Source of the DNA: a bacterium
Lineage (GTDB): Bacteria > Coprothermobacterota > Coprothermobacteria > Coprothermobacterales > JAADFF01
DNA: 12,887 nucleotides
Direction of reading: 5' to 3'
Assembly: GCA_027063755.1 (NCBI GenBank)
Contig: JAMORD010000013.1
Coordinates: 1 to 12,887 of the forward strand
Shown here: piece after piece, positions 1-7,100 of the stretch
How positions within the stretch are numbered: the stretch's first letter is position 1
Layout: the number at the start of each line of letters is the position of its first letter
Made by a program: the position numbers and the translations under genes
The notes under the pieces: model-generated
Seen by the model: the letters and a program-made list of their open reading frames with translations, nothing else
Databases searched by the model: none
Told to the model about the DNA's origin: nothing

Positions 1-765
1 TAAATATCCATCTGAACTGTATACACGAAAAGTAAGATTCATGTGTCGAACACCTATATTGTCTATATGGTTGAGCCTCGCAGCTTTTCCATCGGACAAC
101 ATTAACTCATCAAAGGCATTGTATAGCGCATCCCTATTAAATATCAATCCAAATCCAACCTTAATAGTACTATCCCTTGGCTCAACAAGAGGCCTTACAT
201 ACGCCACCCCCTTTATATGCTGGGTAGCTGTATAACGATCAACGATCCAACTAACCGTGGCATCTTCTTTTAACACTGACTCATTATCTATTGGATATCC
301 ACTATCTTGAGTGTTGGCTATGAGTATCTTGCGATTAACCATCGTTATAGGTTCAAAAGTGTCATGTCTTTGAAATCCAACAACCTGTTTATACACTTTC
401 TGAAAAAGGGAAAGATCATTGAAAAATATCTTATCTACAACAACTCCTTCTTTTTCATAATGATACACCATCCACACATACGATGTATCTAAAGGAGAAA
501 CAAGAATAGTCAGCCAATGAAAATATTTCTTATCATCTGCACTAAGTACATAAAGGGTGCCGTAAGGTGTGGGGGTAAAACCACCAACAAGATGTAAGTG
601 ATTTACATGACCTTCTACCCTACCATCACGGGATACCTGTAAAACAATCTCTTTGCTATTGACACTTAATGATGTTTTTTGGTTGGGCATGAATATAGGC
701 AATACATAATAAAACACCCCTATTATCACAACTAATGCTAAAAGTCTATAAAGATACCTCCACAT
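1..765 (-). CDS. Membrane-anchored protein of unknown family, 3' end cut off by the window
   Basis: Reading the minus strand from the ATG at 763-765 gives 255 codons open to the window edge, so the C-terminus is missing. A GGAGGGT Shine-Dalgarno sits 5 nt before the ATG. Residues 5-25 form a hydrophobic segment (ALVVIIGVFYYVLPIF) after a short basic N-terminus: a membrane anchor or uncleaved signal, so the rest probably lies outside the cytoplasm. There is no lipobox cysteine. The protein is clearly related to the gene at 2627-4003: GG-x-YGTLY, then WLxILV, then YxWxVY occur in the same order and spacing (residues 61-101 here, 65-105 there), followed by DxGYxxxxxxVL and VGxGLI in both. The soluble part looks beta-rich. 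I do not recognise the family and propose no function. A promoter lies immediately upstream, divergent from the plus-strand gene at 866. Confidence 0.85.
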   Translation of the reverse strand, partial: MWRYLYRLLALVVIIGVFYYVLPIFMPNQKTSLSVNSKEIVLQVSRDGRVEGHVNHLHLVGGFTPTPYGTLYVLSADDKKYFHWLTILVSPLDTSYVWMVYHYEKEGVVVDKIFFNDLSLFQKVYKQVVGFQRHDTFEPITMVNRKILIANTQDSGYPIDNESVLKEDATVSWIVDRYTATQHIKGVAYVRPLVEPRDSTIKVGFGLIFNRDALYNAFDELMLSDGKAARLNHIDNIGVRHMNLTFRVYSSDGYL

Positions 766-799
766 AATACACCCTCCATTAATAATTATTTACCTATAC

Positions 800-828
800 A
801 TAATACAACAGAAAACTTTTATAGGCAA
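800..828 (-). promoter_or_regulatory. Sigma70-type promoter for the truncated left-hand gene
   Basis: On the minus strand TTGCCT (828-823) is followed after exactly 17 nt by TATTAT (805-800), 4/6 and 5/6 matches to the consensus hexamers. The ATG at 765 would follow after a leader of roughly 25-30 nt that carries the GGAGGGT ribosome site. I found no equally good promoter for the divergent plus-strand gene in the same 100-bp gap. Confidence 0.5.
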
Positions 829-865
829 ACACGCTGTAGTAAACTATTAAAGGGAGGTGACACTT

Positions 866-1294
866 ATGAATATACTGACAAGAACATTTAAGGAAGGAAG
901 AACAGAGGTTGTCCGTATCGTGGGAGGGGACTTTTACGAGGCACTTCAGAAAATCATTGAAGAAAAAGGCATTAAGATGGGTAAGGTATCATTTATCGGC
1001 TCTTTCAAGAAGGTCAAAGTTGGATACTATGACGACCAAACACAATCTTATGTGGGCATTGAATTCAATGAGGGACCATATGAGGTTATTGCCGGTGAGG
1101 GTAATATCTCCATGAAAGATGGCAAACCATTCCCCCACATACATGTGGCACTGGGAGACCATCAGGGCAAGATGTTTGGTGGCCACCTCATGGAGGCAGA
1201 GGTGCTTCTTGTAGAGATGTTTATAGAGGTGCTTGAGGGGGAGCCCCTTGAGAGAAAACACGACGAGGAAACTGGACTGACAATTTGGAAATGA
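866..1294 (+). CDS. PCC/DUF296-domain protein (PPC domain-containing DNA-binding protein family)
   Basis: This 142-residue protein consists of one PCC (plants and prokaryotes conserved, DUF296, COG1661) domain. The hallmark is PHIHVALGDHQGKMFGGHL at residues 90-108, with the H91-x-H93 pair and H107 that may form a metal site in bacterial members. The length fits a stand-alone domain. I chose the ATG at 866 because GGAGGTGA (853-860) lies 5 nt before it, the spacing seen at other genes here; the in-frame GTG at 857 overlaps the Shine-Dalgarno and is unlikely. The stop overlaps the lgt start (ATGA), so the two are translationally coupled. In plants the domain is fused to AT-hooks and binds DNA; no DNA-binding extension is visible here. 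The bacterial role is not established, so family assignment is firm and function unknown. Confidence 0.88.
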   Translation: MNILTRTFKEGRTEVVRIVGGDFYEALQKIIEEKGIKMGKVSFIGSFKKVKVGYYDDQTQSYVGIEFNEGPYEVIAGEGNISMKDGKPFPHIHVALGDHQGKMFGGHLMEAEVLLVEMFIEVLEGEPLERKHDEETGLTIWK

Positions 1295-2187
1295 AGAAAC
1301 TGTGTATACTTTCACTCATACTGATACCGGTATTTTGGGGAGCATATCTTATACTAAATAAAGCGGTACCATACCCGCCCCCCTTTAACCTCTATGGTAT
1401 CTCCCTTGCCACAGGAGCTATAGCAGGCTACCTTGTATACGCTTACAGGGTAAGAAAATTACACCTTGATTCAGCATCTGGCGACGATCTTGCGTTATAT
1501 GCCATTATAGGAGGTATATTAGGGGCAAGGTTAGGATATGTAATATTTTACAATCCTGTATACTTCTTACATCATCCACTTGAGATTATAGGTATTGTCG
1601 GTGGTAAATTTGTGGGCCTTAAAGGCCTTTCTATCTTTGGCACCATATTGGGTGGTCTTATTGCGATATTAATATATAAACGCATGAAAAATATGTCATG
1701 GCATACATCGTTTATGTATCTTGACGCTGTTGCCCCCGGTGTGCTTTTAGGCCAAGCCATTGGTAGATGGGGAAACTTTTTCAACAGAGAACTGTGGGGT
1801 TATCCTACCAAAGTGCCGTGGGCACTTATTGTCCCACCAGAAAGGCGTTTTTATGAGGGTATGAGCTTTGCCAAGTACAGCACCTTTCACCCTACATTCT
1901 TGTATGAAGGCACATTGAACCTCATTGGCATATGTCTCATGCTCTATATTGAGAGAAAGTGGAAGGAAAAGGGCAAATATTTCCCAGGATTCACAGCCTC
2001 TTTGTGGTTTATATGGTATGGCACTGTGAGGTTCATTATAGAATTTATCAGGGTGGAACCGAAAGTTGTATTTGGCATATTAACAGAGGGACAGACATTC
2101 GGCCTTATAGCTGTCATTATTGGTGTGCTCTTTGACATATACATGTGGAAAAAGATAAAGGTAGAAAAACCACAGACGGAAGAATAA
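1291..2187 (+). CDS. lgt: Prolipoprotein diacylglyceryl transferase (Lgt)
   Basis: Lgt moves diacylglycerol from phosphatidylglycerol to the lipobox cysteine of prolipoproteins in the inner membrane, the first step of lipoprotein maturation. The 298-residue protein is multi-spanning. It shows ARLGYVIFY (79-87), the Lgt signature GRWGNFFNRELWG (158-170) with the essential Arg at 159, HPTFLYE (200-206), and the C-terminal WYGTVRFIIEFIR (242-254) with the second essential Arg at 247. At the position of E. coli His103 the motif is LSIFGTILGG, so Phe116 replaces His; many Lgts have Tyr there. Length is near the family norm. The ATG at 1291 overlaps the upstream TGA (ATGA); a TTG at 1285 would be in frame but has no better ribosome site. 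Pairing with a PCC-domain gene is unusual. Confidence in the family is high. Confidence 0.93.
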   Translation: MKKLCILSLILIPVFWGAYLILNKAVPYPPPFNLYGISLATGAIAGYLVYAYRVRKLHLDSASGDDLALYAIIGGILGARLGYVIFYNPVYFLHHPLEIIGIVGGKFVGLKGLSIFGTILGGLIAILIYKRMKNMSWHTSFMYLDAVAPGVLLGQAIGRWGNFFNRELWGYPTKVPWALIVPPERRFYEGMSFAKYSTFHPTFLYEGTLNLIGICLMLYIERKWKEKGKYFPGFTASLWFIWYGTVRFIIEFIRVEPKVVFGILTEGQTFGLIAVIIGVLFDIYMWKKIKVEKPQTEE

Positions 2188-2193
2188 AAGAAA

Positions 2194-2210
2194 GGGGGCA
2201 TTATGCCCCC
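2194..2210 (-). terminator. Intrinsic terminator between convergent genes
   Basis: GGGGGCA-TTA-TGCCCCC is a perfect 7-bp GC-rich stem with a 3-nt loop. It lies 4 nt beyond the minus-strand stop at 2215 and is followed on that strand by a T-rich tract (TTTCTTTTATT), so it terminates the 4003-to-2215 transcript. On the plus strand it follows the lgt stop by 6 nt but has no clean T-run, so it probably works less well for lgt. Confidence 0.7.
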
Positions 2211-2214
2211 AATA

Positions 2215-2610
2215 TCACTTCTTTTCCAGTACTAGCCTTTGAATAGCATATATTAAGACAACCACCCCAGCAAAGGACAACATCATAAAAACATGGAAAA
2301 ATGCTCCTAGAGTGACCAGCACGATGATGAAACCAGCTTGTACTTTTCTGCCACTAGTTGCCAGCCACTTTATCCCAAACCATAAAGCCATGTAGAATAC
2401 AAAAACAGATAGAATTAACCATGCAGTATCTACAGGTGGAAAGTACATCCATATACCCAAAACAGGCAAGATATACCAAGAGATAATATCCAGCACCGAT
2501 AATGCAAGCACGACATGCCACCATCTTACATAGTGTCTTAAAGATCTAACAGTGTATAAGACAATCCACACGACAAACGCCGACTCAATATTAAATAGAT
2601 ATGAGTGCAT
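2215..2610 (-). CDS. Small multi-spanning membrane protein, unknown
   Basis: About 131 residues, almost entirely hydrophobic, with four or five predicted membrane helices (roughly residues 10-22, 32-54, 62-82 and 87-124). Trp, Tyr and Phe are abundant; the C-terminus is basic (ending LEKK). I recognise no family. The start is uncertain: the ATG at 2610 has GGGGA 9 nt upstream, resembling the GGGGA before the upstream gene; an in-frame GTG at 2634 or ATG at 2649 would overlap the upstream gene, the latter without a ribosome site. The gene directly follows the exported-protein gene (its stop is at 2627), with no terminator between, so both are probably one transcript ended by the hairpin at 2194-2210. 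A partner role for the upstream exported protein is a guess from position only. Confidence 0.7.
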   Translation of the reverse strand: MHSYLFNIESAFVVWIVLYTVRSLRHYVRWWHVVLALSVLDIISWYILPVLGIWMYFPPVDTAWLILSVFVFYMALWFGIKWLATSGRKVQAGFIIVLVTLGAFFHVFMMLSFAGVVVLIYAIQRLVLEKK

Positions 2611-2626
2611 AAAGACAAATCCCCAG

Positions 2627-4003
2627 TTAGTCACTTGGCACCACCACATTGAAAATCTGTTTTACAGGAATGGGTACATCTAACATCATTGATGTTGTAG
2701 ACCCATCCTTCCAGTAAACATCTGCATATACCCTAACAAGCACATTACCCTCAATATAGAGGAGTGCCTGGGGAGTATAATTGGGAACAGTCCACACCAC
2801 ACTGGCATAAATAGGCACCATAGGTAAATCATCTGGTTTAAAGTTGGGTAAAGACCAGCTATACATATCGTAATATGACGGAGAAGCAAGATTCATAGGC
2901 ATAGAAAATAACCCCCCCGTTGTCAACTGTGCATGCGTCCTATCAACATTCCAATAAGAGGTATAAATATAAGACGGATACAAAAGCTGTAATGTCAAGG
3001 CAGCGACAAATCCTGCAAGAGGTCCATACACTACATCGGCAGCTGTAGAAACAATAAAGGACACAGCTGATTTTGCCGTGGTGAAACCTGCCATAGGCGG
3101 ATTAAATAAATCTTTATCTCCCAAAATATCCTCATCAAATAGGAACGCATTATCTATATAGCTACCGATATTTATATCTTTAATCTTCCAAGTCATACTG
3201 ATACTCTTGACATATGTATGGGATATCTCTATATTCTTTACTAAGCTGTACGGAAAGTTTTCCAAGCTATAAAGTGCTTCCTTTACCTTATCCTGTCTAA
3301 CAATAAGACCAGATCCAACAGACAAAGCACGAAAATCCCTCTGATATACCTTTTGTATAGGCTGAACTCTCACCCCGTTTTCTACATGTATCGTCTGATA
3401 GTAATCACCTGTACCATGGATATCGTATTGTATAAGTACATTTGTTTCAGGTGCAAGTTCTGTTCCCACCTTAATAGGACCAATTTCATCTAACCTATCA
3501 CTACTGGATAAAACAGCCTCCTTGTTAACAGGCATATAATAGCCATCATCTGAGGAAGATTGTGAAGTTTCACTGCTCCAGGATAATTGTGTAGCACCTG
3601 TGTTAAATATGGACTTTTCAGCCTCTACCAAGAAATGCTCTCTCCTATGATAAAAAGCCTTCAATATATATGTTTCACCATCAAACTTGTACACTTGCCA
3701 CCGGTAAGCAGTTCCGTAAGAGCCCACCAAAATTTCTAGCCACTGGGGATTTTCAAATGAATTATTCTGGAAAAAATATAAAGTACCATATCTTGTAGAA
3801 ACATATCCTCCTTCAAATGTGCTACCGTCTACAGTGGCTATGGCTTTCCCATCATCTAAAACTCTAATATAGACACGGCTACCATGAATAACAAGAGGAA
3901 ACTTTACCTGTGAATAACCAATGCTCGGGACAGAAAACAGAAGCACAGAGAAAACAATCACAAACACCAAACAAATCTTCAACCATTTGCTAAAGTATCT
4001 CAC
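2627..4003 (-). CDS. Exported protein of unknown family, paralogue of the protein at 1-765
   Basis: The 458-residue protein starts with a classic signal peptide: basic start (RYFSKWLK), hydrophobic core (residues 9-24) and a likely cleavage region near SIGYS-Q (31-32). No lipobox cysteine follows, so it is not an Lgt substrate. The start is a GTG at 4003 with GGGGA 6 nt upstream. Residues 40-120 match the partial protein at 1-765 (GGYVSTRYGTLY, WLEILV, YRWQVY), and VGSGLI at 229-234 matches VGFGLI there. Between about 305 and 345 lies a long apolar stretch (AVSFIVSTAADVVYGPLAGF and following) that could insert in a membrane or be a buried helix. The C-terminal 100 residues look beta-rich, with many Tyr, Trp and Pro. 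No catalytic motif is apparent. It is probably a surface or periplasmic protein; function unknown. Confidence 0.85.
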   Translation of the reverse strand: MRYFSKWLKICLVFVIVFSVLLFSVPSIGYSQVKFPLVIHGSRVYIRVLDDGKAIATVDGSTFEGGYVSTRYGTLYFFQNNSFENPQWLEILVGSYGTAYRWQVYKFDGETYILKAFYHRREHFLVEAEKSIFNTGATQLSWSSETSQSSSDDGYYMPVNKEAVLSSSDRLDEIGPIKVGTELAPETNVLIQYDIHGTGDYYQTIHVENGVRVQPIQKVYQRDFRALSVGSGLIVRQDKVKEALYSLENFPYSLVKNIEISHTYVKSISMTWKIKDINIGSYIDNAFLFDEDILGDKDLFNPPMAGFTTAKSAVSFIVSTAADVVYGPLAGFVAALTLQLLYPSYIYTSYWNVDRTHAQLTTGGLFSMPMNLASPSYYDMYSWSLPNFKPDDLPMVPIYASVVWTVPNYTPQALLYIEGNVLVRVYADVYWKDGSTTSMMLDVPIPVKQIFNVVVPSD

Positions 4004-4038
4004 AACGCATCCCCATTTCTAACAAGTTTTGCACGATA

Positions 4039-4067
4039 ATTATAACATATGATAACGTATCATAACA
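4039..4067 (-). promoter_or_regulatory. Promoter for the exported-protein gene with a possible operator
   Basis: On the minus strand a perfect TATAAT (4044-4039) lies about 35 nt before the GTG start at 4003. The hexamer 17 nt upstream (TGTTAT) is a poor -35. Between them is an inverted repeat TGATA-ACG-TATCA (plus strand 4050-4062), placed where a bound repressor would block RNA polymerase. The -10 is convincing; the operator is an inference from one short palindrome in AT-rich sequence. Confidence 0.45.
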
Positions 4068-4108
4068 CATATAAAATCATACACAAACACAGAAGAAACA
4101 GAGATGAT

Positions 4109-4133
4109 AAAAATAGGGGAGCATCTGCTCCCC
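4109..4133 (-). terminator. Rho-independent terminator of nrdJ
   Basis: On the minus strand GGGGAGC-AGAT-GCTCCCC (4133-4116) forms a perfect 7-bp stem (8 bp if the loop is closed further), followed directly by TATTTTTATC (4115-4106). It begins 29 nt after the nrdJ stop codon at 4163. Structure, T-tract and position all fit. Confidence 0.88.
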
Positions 4134-4162
4134 CTTCTGCATCACCCAATATCTTATTTAAT

Positions 4163-7100
4163 TTAACTTGATGTACACATACTCCAGCCACACACAGGGC
4201 ATGTAATACAACCTGATTCATGGGATAGCTTCTCATTACCACAAACGGGGCATACGGTTATCTCTCCACTATCTTCCTTTACAGGCACCAGTTTTTCTGT
4301 CATCTCTATCTCAAGCATAGGCATTGGTGCCATGCCAGAGATATCTTCTTCATCAAAGAAATCTCTCAGATAAGGATATCTGTGTATAAGTTTATCTATC
4401 ACCTTACGGGCATATGGGCTTGCGGGATATGGCTCATGATACTCCTTCTGTGTCTCTGCCACATACACCTGCATATCCAGACTACCATCTCTGTATACGG
4501 TTACACCCTTAGCACCAAGTCTTTCAGCAAGCACAAACGCCTTTTTCACATCGCCAACAGACACACTATTGGCCATATTGATAGTCTTGGAAATAGAATT
4601 TGTTATCCACTTCTGGAAGGTTGTCTGGGCTATAACATGGTCAGCCCAGTGTATATCCATGGCTGTAATAAATACCTCTTTCAGGTCTTCTGGTATATTC
4701 TCAAGGTCTTTGAGAGATCCACCAGCAGACGATATCTTCTCAAGAAGCACTTCATCGTACATGCCCCTCTTTCTCAATACCTCTTCAAAGACCTTGTTGG
4801 TGTAATAGTAGGTACCCACCGTTGTCACCTTTTTGAATACCAGTGAGAACAGAGGCTCAATACCAGAAGAGGTATCAGAAATCATAGATACAGAACCTGT
4901 AGGCGGTGCTGTCGTATGGTCTACATTGCGTATACCATACTGCTTAATCTCTTCCGCAAGCTTATCCCACGGTAGTGTAGGCTCACCAGTATACACCCCG
5001 GCTACTGGCAGCTTACCTTCCTTATAATCTGTCTCTTCCCAGTAAGAGAAAGGTCCTCTCTCCTTGGCAAGTTCAAGGCTCTCCTCCATGGCATAGTATG
5101 TGAGATATTCAGCCAGTCTTTCCATAAACTTGTAGCCCTCTTCAGATGTATACGGTATACCCAGTCTAAATAGGGCATTTGCAACCCCCATAATACCCAC
5201 ACCAATGTTGCGACCTGCCCTTGTGTGGTCTCTAATTTTGTCCAGTGGGAAATTATTGACATCTACGAAGTTGTCAAGGAGTCTTGCCGTTGTGCGTATA
5301 GTCTTAGCATATGCCTCCCAGTCAAAGTAAGGTTTTTCCTCATCATCGTATCTTACAAATGCCTCTACATTGACAGAGGCAAGATTACAGGATTCATAGG
5401 GATAAAGGAACTCTTCTCCGCAATTTGATTTAACAATAGAAAGCCCTGGAGTATATATATGGGGACCATCTATAACAGTAATATCGTATACAATCTGTTT
5501 CCCAGTATCCACAACCTCCTTGACAGTAAGAATATTGTTTTCCACCTTGAACTTCTTATGCTCTTTGTTTTTATTCTCGTCAATAAAACCAATACAATCT
5601 AGGAATAGTTTCCTTGAGTAATTCTTAATGATAATCTCATAGTATCCAGAGGCCTTATATACTCTATCATCACCATCTTTAGTTGTATATGTAAACTCAC
5701 TCTCATATGGTCTATCGTATATCTTACCTTTGACACCAAACATGTTAAGAAGCTCCAAAACACCCTTCAGCAGCTCCTTTGAGCTACTTGTCAATCTTAT
5801 TGCTTTGTCATTGTCAATGTAGCCATCTGCTGTAAAAAGAGCTGCAAGAAAACCTCTAACAAAATCTATGCCTTCGGTAAAAACAAACTGAGGAACTACA
5901 GAATTCTTACTTTTATGAGCTTGCATTCCTTTGTCTACTACATACTTAAATAGACCTCTTGAAGAAACCACCAGCTCTGTTTCCTTCTCTGTCACAGACA
6001 CATTGCTGTCAAAATGTCTGTTAATAATATCAGCCATTCTCTTTGCTATATGCTTTTCATTTTTACTAAAAACAAGAATAGCCTGTTTTGACGCTTCATT
6101 GATATATCCATCTCCCACAAGCCATCCTACAAGAAGACCTTTTTCATAATCTCCTTTTTTCTCCCAATCTATCAGAGCTCTGGGATAGCGTATTTTCTGC
6201 CCCGCCTTTAAATCTTTAGCATAGACAAATGTTCCATCTTCTATCATAATCTTTGCGGTGGCACTAACACCAACCTCATAACCTTCCTCTGTGATAATCT
6301 TTACGGTATCCTTGGTGCCTATTTTCCACACTGCTGCATCTCTTAGTTCATATTTATAGGCTATCTGTTTTACTCCATGAACAGTTTCATACAAAACTTC
6401 TTCCTCTATAGGCACAAATATCTTTGTCATATATCCAATCTTTTCTCCATCTGCAGAAAACTCATCTTCTGACTTAGAACTTACTTTGTGCCCATCGGAT
6501 TTGGCACTTTCAAACAGCTGAGAAATAGCAACAAGGCCCTTTGAAGTTGGTATCTTCATATCACCTGTAACACATGGGTTCGTTACTCTAATCTCACCCA
6601 GCTTGTTTTTTCTGATGTTATATCTATTGCCGTTGTGGAAATATAAGAATGCTGGGTCACCTTTGGCCCATGCATACTCAGCCACTTTATCAAGGATCTC
6701 ACGGGCTCTTATCTTCTGAAGTACAGCCTTATTTCTTGGGTTGATAAGGTCTATCTCCTCATCGGAGTAAACAGCTTCCCAGAAATGTTCATCAGAGCCA
6801 ACGGAGAGGTTAAAAGTAGACAGATAATTGTCTCCCCTGTTTTTCTCTTTGGCCTTAATAAAGTCCATTACCTGTGGGTGCCAGTATTCCAGTATGGCCA
6901 TGCCTGCACCACGACGGACACCACCTTGAGAGATAACAGAAAGCACCCTATCGTAAAGCTCAAGGAATGATATAGGACCAGAGGCAACACCAACAGTTCT
7001 TTTTACAATATCACCCTTGGGCCTGAGCACGCTGAGGTTAATACCTACTCCACCACCCATTTGGGCTATAATGGCCATCTCCTTGGCAGTATCCATAATA

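Noticed and set aside
2627-4003. Exported paralogues as lipoproteins modified by the nearby Lgt
   Set aside because: Neither N-terminus has a cysteine at a lipobox position.
4382-4846. Open frame of 154 codons on the plus strand inside nrdJ
   Set aside because: It is a shadow of the conserved NrdJ C-terminal region, without a ribosome site or recognisable protein.
5423-6574. Frameshifted or degenerate nrdJ
   Set aside because: The interruption is an in-frame intein with all endonuclease motifs; the extein motifs continue correctly on both sides.
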